64,000 nucleotides of DNA from Pseudonocardia alaniniphila. GTDB lineage: Bacteria > Actinomycetota > Actinomycetes > Mycobacteriales > Pseudonocardiaceae. The stretch is from contig NZ_JAKXMK010000011.1 of the NCBI RefSeq assembly GCF_022524485.1, positions 1 to 64,000 of the forward strand. The letters run 5' to 3'. Shown here in pieces: positions 57,433-64,000 of this stretch. Both the position numbers and the translations under genes were made by a program. A model generated the notes under the pieces. That model was not told the origin of the DNA. It did no database searches and saw only the letters and a program-made list of their open reading frames with translations. How positions within the stretch are numbered: the stretch's first letter is position 1; each line of letters opens with the position of its first letter.

Positions 57433-57589
57433 TTCCGCTCCTCCACAACACTCCCGCCGGGACGAGATGACCGTAAGCGTGCCGGACGATGCGCCGCGAT
57501 GCCCACCCCGGAGCTGATCCGGCACCGCCCGCGGTCGGGGTGATCTGCGGCCCTGGTCGATCGCGGCCACCGTCCGCCGAGCACTCGAC

Positions 57590-57838
57590 CCCTGATCTCG
57601 GCCGCCACCGTCAAGATCGTCACGAGAGCGGCCGATCCGCCCTCGTCGGGGCGAGAACCCGAATCTGGGATCGATCATGGGCTCGACACCGATGATCGAT
57701 GCGAGTGTGGCCGAATCGCCCTCTCAGGGGCGGGAAGCCTGATCTCGGAACGATCACCGCTCCAAGATCGCCGTGAGATGAGGGTGCGCGCCCCCGAGAG
57801 GGCGGAAAGCCGGATCTCGCGGCGATCATGCCGTGGCG
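57590..57838. repeat. Array of imperfect ~75-bp intergenic repeats
   Basis: At least three units start at about 57630, 57709 and 57783, with a partial one at 57592. The shared pattern is GCCCTC, a few bases, GGGGCG, then GAA.CC.GATCTCGG..CGATCA. Each contains a small GCCCTC/GAGGGC-type hairpin. A related stretch lies at about 29349-29414 inside the other repeat region. Nothing suggests that they code. Confidence 0.6.
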
Positions 57839-57847
57839 GTCCGTGCG

Positions 57848-58303
57848 TCAGGTTGCCTGCTGCTCGTCCTCCGTCCACTCGTCCTGGGGCTCGCCCGGCC
57901 GGTGCACGCCGAAGGACCACTCGAAGCCCTCGGGGTCGACGACCCGGAATCGGTAGTTGCCCCATTCCGTGGACTCGGGCTTCCAGATCGTGGTGGCGCC
58001 GGCGTCGACCGCGCGGGCGTAGAGCGCGTCGACGTCGTCGGGTGCGGGGACGCTGAGGTAGACCCCGTAGCCCATGGTGGGGCCCTTGCGCGGCGGGCGC
58101 TCGTAGCCGTCGTGGTCGCTGAACACCACGACCACGGCGTCGCCGAGCCGAAGCTCGGAGTGGGCGATGCCGCCCTTCTCGTCCGGGTACGACATGGTCG
58201 TCTCGAACCCGAAGGCCCGCTGGAGCCACGTGATGGCGGCCGGGGCGTCGCGGTATCCGAACAGGGCGTGGAGATCGGCGAGGGGCTGTGTCGTCTCGGT
58301 CAC
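57848..58303 (-). CDS. VOC family protein (glyoxalase/bleomycin resistance-like)
   Basis: 151 residues. ADLHALFGYRDAPAAITWLQ, RAFGFETTMSYPDEKGGIAH and YRFRVVDPEGFEWSFGVHRP show the bleomycin-resistance-like VOC fold, closest in shape to the PhnB-type group. Substrate unknown. GTG at 58303 is used; CATCCT lies six bases upstream and no clear ribosome-binding site. It stands alone, 64 bp from the end of the acyl-CoA oxidase gene on the same strand. Confidence 0.82.
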   Translation of the reverse strand: MTETTQPLADLHALFGYRDAPAAITWLQRAFGFETTMSYPDEKGGIAHSELRLGDAVVVVFSDHDGYERPPRKGPTMGYGVYLSVPAPDDVDALYARAVDAGATTIWKPESTEWGNYRFRVVDPEGFEWSFGVHRPGEPQDEWTEDEQQAT

Positions 58304-58367
58304 CCGATGAGGATGTCCACCTCAGCGGTCAGTTCCTGTCCTGATATTCACGCGACTCCGTTCAGGG

Positions 58368-60332
58368 TCAGCCCACTGCCGCCAGGTCCGTGGGCTCCTC
58401 GTGGGACGGGGTCGGGTCCGTGGCCGGGGCCTCCGGGTCCCGCTCGCCGTCGAGCAGCGGGCAGTCGAGCCAGGCCTCCGGGATACCGAAGGCGTCCACC
58501 AGCGTTCTGGCATGGGGGCGCAGTGATCCGCACAGCGCGTTGACGGCCGCGGTGATCGCCTTGGCGCGGCCCGGGGTGAGGTATCCGTGCTCGACGAAGA
58601 ACGCGCGGTCGGCCTCGATCACCGAGAGGGCGTGCAGCCCGCGCACCTGGTCGAGCAGGCCGCGCGCGGCTGGGCCCTCCACCCGGTCGACGGCGCCCGC
58701 GAAGGCGTCGAACACGATCCGGTCGACGTGCGCCCGTGCGGCCACGAGCAGGTGGTCCTGGGCGCCGTTGAAGACGGCGAACTGGTCGGCCCCCGGCGAA
58801 AGTGCCCGGCGCATCCGCCGCGCTGCCGCGGCGAGGAGGTGCTCCTCGCGCTCGACGAGCAGCCACCGCTGGTAGGAGCGGTCGCGCACGTCGCCCCGCC
58901 GCAGCACGGCACGCAGGCCGGTGCGCTCGGCCAGGGAACCGGCCACGAGATCGGCCGCGAAGCGCGCCTTACCCGCCAGGTCGAGCTTCCCGACGCGCCG
59001 TGCGTAGTCCGAGAGCAGGGTCCTCGCCACCAACTGCAGCAGGACGGTGTTGTCGCCCTCGAAGGTGGTGAACACGTCGGTGTCGGCCTTGAGCTGCGGG
59101 AGCAGGTTCTCCGCCAGGTAGCCGGCGCCGCCGCAGGCCTCCCGGCAGGTCTGGATCGTGGCGGTGGCGTGCCAGGTGGCTACCGACTTGATGCCTGCGG
59201 CCCTGGTCTCCAGGTCGCGCTGCAGATCCTCCACATCGGTGCCGGAAGCCGGCTCCCCACCGAACGACTGCAGGTCGTGCATGTCCGACACCAGGTCGCC
59301 CTGCGCGAAGTGCAGCGCGTAGGTGGTGGCGAGTGCGGGGAGCAGTTTGCGCTGGTGGACGAGGTAGTCCAGCACGACCACCTCCTCGCCCGTGGCCGGG
59401 TCGGCGAACTGCCGCCGGGTCGCGCCGTAGCGGATGGCCAGGGCGAGCGCCTTCTGGGTGGCCGTGCCCGCGCCGCCCGCAACACTGATCCGGCCCCGGA
59501 CGAGCGTGCCGAGCATCGTGAAGAAGCGGCGCGAGGAGCTCTCGATGGGGCTGGAGTAGGTGCCGTCCTCGGCCACGTCGGCGAAGTGGTTGAGCAGGTT
59601 CTCCCGCGGCACCCGCACGTGGTCGAACGAGAGCCTTCCGTTGTCGACGCCGTTGAGGCCCGCCTTGCGTCCGCAGTCGCCGATCGTCACGCCCGGCATC
59701 GGCGTGCCGTTCTCGGCGCGAATGGGCACCAGCAGCGCGTGGACGCCGTGGCTCGTGCCGCCGGTGATCAGCTGGGCGAACACCACGGCCATCCGGCCGT
59801 CCCGCGCGGCGTTGCCGATGTAGTCCTTGCGCGCGCCGGCGTCGGGTGTGTGGATCTCGAACTCCTGCGCCGCCGGGTCGTACGTGGCGGTGGTGCGCAG
59901 GTGCTGGACGTCGGAGCCGTGGCCGGTCTCGGTCATCGCGAAGCAGCCGAGCAGCTCGCCGTCCATGATCGCCCGGAGGTACTCGTCGTGATGACGAGAA
60001 GTGCCGAGCACCTGGACGGCCCCACCGAAGAGGCCCCACTGCACACCGGCCTTGACCAGCAGGGAGAGGTCGCCGTATCCGAGCGCCGCGAACGCCGTGA
60101 CGACGCCTCCGACGTCGCCGCCCCCGCCGTACGCCGGGTCGAAGCCGAGGTGGGGGCGGCGGCTCTCGGCCAGCAACCGCAGGTTCGCCGTGGTGAGCTC
60201 CCGGTACTCCTCGGTGCTCAGCCCGGGATCAGGGTTGAGTGCGAGCGCGCCGAGTTGCGCGCGGACCTCGGCGCGGACACCGGCCCATCTGCCGTCGAGG
60301 ACGCGCTGGAGTTCGCGGACGTCGACCGTCAT
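58368..60332 (-). CDS. Acyl-CoA oxidase/dehydrogenase (ACOX type)
   Basis: 654 residues, the length of acyl-CoA oxidases rather than the 380 of simple dehydrogenases. FAMTETGHGSDVQHLRTTAT is the flavin- and substrate-binding motif, and DVFTTFEGDNTVLLQLVAR carries the catalytic glutamate and the ACOX signature; RRQFADPATGEEVVVLDYLV is also typical. It introduces the trans-2 double bond into fatty acyl-CoA, with O2 or an electron carrier as acceptor. ATG at 60332 overlaps the TetR stop (ATGA); the longer upstream frame is rejected. Divergent from thiolase, it supplies the first step of a beta-oxidation set. Confidence 0.92.
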   Translation of the reverse strand: MTVDVRELQRVLDGRWAGVRAEVRAQLGALALNPDPGLSTEEYRELTTANLRLLAESRRPHLGFDPAYGGGGDVGGVVTAFAALGYGDLSLLVKAGVQWGLFGGAVQVLGTSRHHDEYLRAIMDGELLGCFAMTETGHGSDVQHLRTTATYDPAAQEFEIHTPDAGARKDYIGNAARDGRMAVVFAQLITGGTSHGVHALLVPIRAENGTPMPGVTIGDCGRKAGLNGVDNGRLSFDHVRVPRENLLNHFADVAEDGTYSSPIESSSRRFFTMLGTLVRGRISVAGGAGTATQKALALAIRYGATRRQFADPATGEEVVVLDYLVHQRKLLPALATTYALHFAQGDLVSDMHDLQSFGGEPASGTDVEDLQRDLETRAAGIKSVATWHATATIQTCREACGGAGYLAENLLPQLKADTDVFTTFEGDNTVLLQLVARTLLSDYARRVGKLDLAGKARFAADLVAGSLAERTGLRAVLRRGDVRDRSYQRWLLVEREEHLLAAAARRMRRALSPGADQFAVFNGAQDHLLVAARAHVDRIVFDAFAGAVDRVEGPAARGLLDQVRGLHALSVIEADRAFFVEHGYLTPGRAKAITAAVNALCGSLRPHARTLVDAFGIPEAWLDCPLLDGERDPEAPATDPTPSHEEPTDLAAVG

Positions 60333-61000
60333 GCAAGTTCCTCTTCCTTCTGGGCTGCTTCCTTTTGGGCGGCGGCCGGGGGAGCCACGACGCCGGAGAG
60401 CCCGGACCAGGCCAGGGCGGTGAGCTGAGCCGCGAGCTCGTCGCGAGTGGTGCCCGCGGGCCGCGCGAGCCAGTTGTCGGCTGCTGCCCGCACGAGGCCG
60501 ACGACCCCGTGACCCCATGCCGCCGCAGCGCTGGTGGCCGAGCCGGCGCGGCGGAGGTGCGCGGCGATGACGGCGGCGGCCTCGTCGCCGATCAGCGAGG
60601 CGAGATCGGCAACCGGGTCGGCGTCGAGTGCGCGGTCGACGAGGGGGCGGTGCACGACGAACCGGTAGACCTCGGGGTCGTTCTCGATCAGCCGCAGGTA
60701 GGCGGCGATGGCGGCGGCGGTCTTGGCGTGGGGCCCGTCGGCGCCGTTCATGGCGGCACGGACCTGCGCGACCAGTACCTCGGCCACGCGGGCGCAGACG
60801 GCGACGTAGAGCTGGGTGCGGTCGGTGAAGTGCCGGTAGACGACGGTCTTGCTCGTGCCCGCGGTGGCTGCCACCTCGTCCATTCCCACGCCGGCCCCGT
60901 GCGTGCGGATCGCGGTGATCGCGGCGTCCGTCAGCTCGGCACGGCGAGCGAGCCGATGGGCGTCCCACCGGCTGGTGCGCTTGTCCTGCAGTGCCTTCAC
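60329..61000 (-). CDS. TetR-family regulator of the fatty-acid locus
   Basis: 223 residues. HTH: RRAELTDAAITAIRTHGAGV, GMDEVAATAGTSKTVVYRHF, TDRTQLY. The C-terminal ligand domain is Ala-rich, followed by a Gln/Glu/Lys-rich tail. It shares the ATGA overlap with acyl-CoA oxidase and is divergent from thiolase; it probably senses acyl-CoA and represses both. GTG at 61000 is the start. Confidence 0.92.
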   Translation of the reverse strand: MKALQDKRTSRWDAHRLARRAELTDAAITAIRTHGAGVGMDEVAATAGTSKTVVYRHFTDRTQLYVAVCARVAEVLVAQVRAAMNGADGPHAKTAAAIAAYLRLIENDPEVYRFVVHRPLVDRALDADPVADLASLIGDEAAAVIAAHLRRAGSATSAAAAWGHGVVGLVRAAADNWLARPAGTTRDELAAQLTALAWSGLSGVVAPPAAAQKEAAQKEEELA

Positions 61001-61034
61001 GGGACCGACAGTACCGTGTACTTTGAGTATCGGC

Positions 61035-61046
61035 TACCGATGGGTA
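61035..61046. promoter_or_regulatory. Possible TetR operator
   Basis: TACCGATGGGTA has TACC/GGTA arms, and overlaps TCGGCTACCGA, another short palindrome at 61030-61040. It lies in the 80-bp gap between TetR (61000) and thiolase (61081). Confidence 0.45.
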
Positions 61047-61080
61047 ACACCGTCCAGAAGCCTCAACCCGGGAGGAACCC

Positions 61081-62391
61081 GTGCCGGAGAGCCGGAAGGC
61101 CGCCGTGATCGGCGGCAACCGCATTCCCTTCGCCCGCGCGAACGGCGCGTACGCCCGCGCGTCCAACCTCGACATGCTCACGGCCACGCTCGACGGCCTC
61201 GTTGCCCGGTTCGGCCTGGCCGGGGAACGGCTCGGTGAGGTGGCGGGCGGTGCGGTGCTCAAGCACAGCCGCGACCGTGACCTCACCCGCGAGGCCGTGC
61301 TCGGCAGCGCGCTCTCGCCCTACACCCCGGCATACGACGTGCAGCAGGCCTGCGGCACGGGCCTGGAGACCGCGATCCACGTCGCCAACAAGATCGCCCT
61401 CGGGCAGATCCAGAGTGGCATCGCGGCGGGGGTCGACACCGCGAGCGACGTGCCGGTCGCACTGAACGACGACCTGCGCCGTGTGCTCATGGAACTCAAC
61501 GGAGCTCGCTCCCTCGTCGCCCGCCTCAACGCGCTGCGCGGGCTGCGGCCAGGCCAGATCGTGCCGGAGATCCCGCGCAATGCCGAGCCGCGCACGGGCC
61601 TGTCGATGGGTGAGCACGCCGCGCTCACCGCGCTCGAATGGCACGTGGGGCGGGAGGAGCAGGACGAGCTGACCGTCGCGAGCCACCGCAACCTCGCTGC
61701 CGCCTACGATCGCGGCTTCTTCGCCGACCTGGTGACGCCCTACCTGGGGCTGACGCGGGACCAGAACCTGCGCCCCGACACCTCGGTGGAGAAGCTCGCG
61801 AAGCTCTCGCCCGTCTTCGGCAAGGGTGAGGGCGCCACCATGACGGCGGGCAACTCCACACCGCTCACGGACGGTGCGGCAGCGGTGCTCTTGGGGTCGG
61901 ACGAGTGGGCCGCCGAGCACCGGCTCCCGGTGCTCGCGCACGTCGTCGACGCGGAGACGGCCGCGGTCGACTTCGTGCTCGGCTCGCCGGGCCGACCGGT
62001 CGACGGGCTGCTCACCGCACCGCTCTACGCCGTGCCGCGGCTACTCGAACGCAACGGGCTCACGCTGCAGGACTTCGACTTCTACGAGATCCACGAAGCG
62101 TTCGCGTCCACGGTGCTCGCCACGCTGAAAGGCTGGGAGGACCCGGCCTTCGCGAAGGAGCGGCTCGGGCTGGACGCCCCGCTCGGCCCGATCGAGCGCT
62201 CGAAGCTGAACGTCGTGGGCTCCTCGCTCGCCACCGGCCACCCCTTCGCCGCGACGGGCGGGCGCATCGTCGCGACCCTCGCGAAGCTGCTGCACGAGAA
62301 GAGCAGCGAGACCGGGACGCGCACGCGCGGGCTGATCAGTATCTGTGCAGCGGGCGGCCAAGGTGTCGTCGCGATCCTCGAGGCGGGATGA
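61081..62391 (+). CDS. Acetyl-CoA acyltransferase (thiolase), FadA2/FadI-like
   Basis: 436 residues. Nucleophile Cys91 (QQACGTGLE), His387 (TGHPFAATGGR) and Cys422 (SICAAGGQG) are in place. It cleaves 3-ketoacyl-CoA to acetyl-CoA and a shortened acyl-CoA, or runs in reverse. The length and motifs fit the FadI-like thiolases of actinobacteria, such as mycobacterial FadA2. GTG at 61081 follows GGGAGGAACCC. The next gene starts one base after the stop codon region, and with FabG and MaoC forms one operon. Confidence 0.94.
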   Translation: MPESRKAAVIGGNRIPFARANGAYARASNLDMLTATLDGLVARFGLAGERLGEVAGGAVLKHSRDRDLTREAVLGSALSPYTPAYDVQQACGTGLETAIHVANKIALGQIQSGIAAGVDTASDVPVALNDDLRRVLMELNGARSLVARLNALRGLRPGQIVPEIPRNAEPRTGLSMGEHAALTALEWHVGREEQDELTVASHRNLAAAYDRGFFADLVTPYLGLTRDQNLRPDTSVEKLAKLSPVFGKGEGATMTAGNSTPLTDGAAAVLLGSDEWAAEHRLPVLAHVVDAETAAVDFVLGSPGRPVDGLLTAPLYAVPRLLERNGLTLQDFDFYEIHEAFASTVLATLKGWEDPAFAKERLGLDAPLGPIERSKLNVVGSSLATGHPFAATGGRIVATLAKLLHEKSSETGTRTRGLISICAAGGQGVVAILEAG

Positions 62392-62392
62392 C

Positions 62393-63733
62393 ATGTCGAA
62401 CGACACTCTTCGCGATCTCTCCCAGAACTCCCTGGTCCGACGGCTGGGCGTGCCCCGGATCCCGGTGCTGCGCCGCTACTCACCGGGGCAGCCGCTGCTC
62501 GACGGGCCCGCGCTCGTCGGTGCGGTGGGCGCAGGCCGATACGCCGATCAGATCCGCGCGCTGCTGAAGGGCGCCGAGGTGGCTGATGCCGGCGACGGCA
62601 AGGTCGCGGCGGCCGTCCTCGACGCCACCGGCGTGCGCACGCTCGACGACCTCGCTGCGGTTCGCGAGTTCCTCACCCCCGCCGTCCGGCGGCTGGGCCC
62701 GTCGGGACGGTTGTTGCTGCTCGGTCCGGCGCCCGACCCGTCCGACGTCGACGCGGCGGCCGCGGCCCAGGCACTCGACGGGCTGGTGCGCTCGGTGGCC
62801 AAGGAGGTGCGCGCAGGCGCGACGGCGAACCTGCTCGTCGTGCACCCCGACGCGCCCCCCGCGGCTGCCGACTCCGCTGTGCGGTTCTTCCTCTCGGCCC
62901 GGTCGGCGTACGTCGACGGGCAGGTCGTGCGGATCGGGGTTCCCGTCGGCCCGGCCCAGGACCCGATCGGGATGGACGCACCCGACGAGGTCGAGCGGCC
63001 GCTGGCCGGACGGGTCGCCGTGGTCACCGGCGCGGCCCGCGGGATCGGTGCGGCCATCGCCGACACGCTCGCCCGCGACGGAGCCACCGTCGTCGCCGTC
63101 GACGTCCCGGCTGCGGGCGAGGGGCTCGCCCGGGTGGCGAACCGCATCGGCGGCGCCGCGCTGCAGCTCGACATCACGTCGTCCGACGCCTCCGAGCGGC
63201 TCCTCGCACATATCCGGGAGCGGCACGGGCGCGCCGACATCGTGGTGCACAACGCCGGCATCACGCGCGACAAGCTGCTCGCCAACATGGACGCCGACCG
63301 CTGGAACGCGGTGCTGGCCGTCAACCTGCGGGCGCAGCTCACGATCAACGAGGCGTTGCTCGCCGGTGACCTGCTGAGCGACACCGCGCGGATCGTCTGC
63401 ATCGCGTCCACCAGCGGGATCGCCGGCAACCGCGGCCAGACAAACTATGCGGCGAGCAAGGCGGGCGTGATCGGGATGGTGCGGGCGCTCGCCCCCCGTC
63501 TCGGGGAGCGGGGCGCGACGATCAACGCGGTCGCGCCGGGCTTCATCGAGACCGAGATGACCGGGAAGATGCCGCTCGGCACCAGGGAGGCCGGGCGCCG
63601 GATCAACAGCCTGCGCCAAGGCGGCCTGCCGGTGGACGTCGCCGAGACCGTCGGCTGGCTCGCGCAGGCCGAGAGCGGTGGGATCACCGGCCAGGTCGTG
63701 CGGGTGTGCGGGCAGAGCATCCTGGGGGCCTGA
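62393..63733 (+). CDS. High-molecular-weight 3-oxoacyl reductase, FabG4-like
   Basis: 446 residues: an N-terminal flavodoxin-like domain without cofactor motif (about 1-195) and a C-terminal SDR domain with TGAARGIG, NAGITRDKLLANMD, the serine region ASTSGIAGNRGQTNYAASKA holding Tyr and Lys, and FIETEMTGKM. This two-domain build is that of mycobacterial FabG4 (Rv0242c), an NADH-using 3-ketoacyl-CoA reductase. ATG at 62393 is right after the thiolase stop. In mycobacteria the same order, thiolase FadA2, FabG4, HtdX, is found. Confidence 0.93.
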   Translation: MSNDTLRDLSQNSLVRRLGVPRIPVLRRYSPGQPLLDGPALVGAVGAGRYADQIRALLKGAEVADAGDGKVAAAVLDATGVRTLDDLAAVREFLTPAVRRLGPSGRLLLLGPAPDPSDVDAAAAAQALDGLVRSVAKEVRAGATANLLVVHPDAPPAAADSAVRFFLSARSAYVDGQVVRIGVPVGPAQDPIGMDAPDEVERPLAGRVAVVTGAARGIGAAIADTLARDGATVVAVDVPAAGEGLARVANRIGGAALQLDITSSDASERLLAHIRERHGRADIVVHNAGITRDKLLANMDADRWNAVLAVNLRAQLTINEALLAGDLLSDTARIVCIASTSGIAGNRGQTNYAASKAGVIGMVRALAPRLGERGATINAVAPGFIETEMTGKMPLGTREAGRRINSLRQGGLPVDVAETVGWLAQAESGGITGQVVRVCGQSILGA

Positions 63734-64000
63734 TGGGCACGGGTGGCGCAGGGCTGGGTCTGATGCCGCTGTACGTGAAGGCCGCGGCCGGGTCGATCGG
63801 GCCGCGCGCGTCGGTGCTACCGGAGGGCGAGCGCTCGCGGGAGGGCGTGTCCGTGGATCGCGGGCACTTCGCGGACTACGCGCGTGTGTGCGGCTTCCCG
63901 ATCGAGGACGCGCTCCCGCTCACGTACCCGCACGTTCTGGTATTCCCGCTGCAGGTCGAGCTGATGGCCGGACGCGACTTCCCGCTGCCGCTGCCCGGGC
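63733..64000 (+). CDS. MaoC-type hydratase, HtdX-like (partial)
   Basis: The first 89 codons are in the window; the frame is open at the end. ATG at 63733 overlaps the FabG4 stop as TGATG. The sequence has VDRGHFADYARVCGFPIEDA and LPLTYPHVLVFPLQVELMAG, typical for the N-terminal part of HtdX-type 3-hydroxyacyl dehydratases. It hydrates or dehydrates the enoyl intermediate, completing the beta-oxidation or fatty-acid cycle together with the genes upstream. Confidence 0.88.
   Translation, partial: MGTGGAGLGLMPLYVKAAAGSIGPRASVLPEGERSREGVSVDRGHFADYARVCGFPIEDALPLTYPHVLVFPLQVELMAGRDFPLPLPG

Noticed and set aside
57620-57829. Small repeat-containing protein (SGFPP-type) on the minus strand
   Set aside because: Peptide repeats arise from intergenic DNA repeats and the frame is broken between units.
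61001-61286. Upstream extension of acyl-CoA oxidase and TetR frames
   Set aside because: Runs antisense to the thiolase gene; the ATGA overlap at 60329-60332 fixes the real start.
1-64000. tRNA, rRNA, riboswitch or insertion sequence
   Set aside because: I saw no cloverleaf-like sequence with a GTTCGA-type arm, no rRNA-like stretch, no recognisable riboswitch core and no transposase or integrase.

Overview
The window is GC-rich throughout and gene-dense. It uses many GTG and TTG starts and many 4-base ATGA/GTGA stop/start overlaps. Several genes appear leaderless, with a TANNNT box 6-7 nt before the start codon. With LuxR/ATPase, PadR, TetR and IclR regulators, DUF3618, a CtpH/CtpI-type P-ATPase, NAD-dependent formate dehydrogenase and a thiolase-FabG4-HtdX-like cluster, this points to an actinobacterium. 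Pseudonocardiaceae is my best guess. I see no tRNA, rRNA, CRISPR array or transposase.

Layout. 1-5.1 kb: a partial gene, a crotonase-fold C-C hydrolase, a large LuxR-family regulator and two DoxX membrane proteins. 5.5-11.4 kb: aldehyde dehydrogenase, PadR regulator, a Ros/MucR-type zinc-finger protein with HTH-like repeats, formate dehydrogenase and an IclR regulator; the zinc-finger and IclR genes share a near-identical upstream inverted repeat. 11.3-16.4 kb: a 37-residue peptide gene, a giant P-type ATPase with a degenerate internal duplication, and a small membrane protein. 16.6-25.2 kb: envelope and stress genes (DUF3618, DyP peroxidase, Clp-N/HTH regulator, YihY), a collagen-like protein, an oxidoreductase behind a perfect LexA-type box, a VOC protein, a DUF151 nuclease, a MarR-MFS pair and a Nudix hydrolase.

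25.2-36.8 kb is a carbohydrate-uptake island: two complete sets of binding protein plus two permeases, with no ATPase gene, around a LacI regulator, with a GH3 glycosidase at the end. Operator-like boxes recur at its promoters. In the second transporter operon short ORFs with GTGA at both ends are inserted between genes, one of them in two identical 77-bp copies. 36.8-48.1 kb holds metabolic genes: TPM-domain protein, YczE-like membrane protein, luciferase-like oxidoreductase, Bcr/CflA exporter, glutamine-synthetase-like enzyme, PLP D-amino-acid enzyme, TetR plus an SDR lacking its catalytic lysine, aminotransferase and quinone-oxidoreductase-like enzyme.

48.5-55.4 kb is the most unusual part. 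An animal-type haem peroxidase is followed by a four-ORF unit: a 43-codon ORF, a six-TM protein, a double winged-helix protein and a 1,067-residue protein joining a STAND/AAA-like ATPase to a HerA/FtsK-like ATPase. I know no described system with this make-up. 55.4-64 kb carries an XRE regulator divergent from methionine aminopeptidase (both apparently leaderless), an NmrA-like protein, a short intergenic repeat array, a VOC protein and a fatty-acid locus: TetR and acyl-CoA oxidase divergent from thiolase, a large FabG and a MaoC-type dehydratase cut off by the window end.
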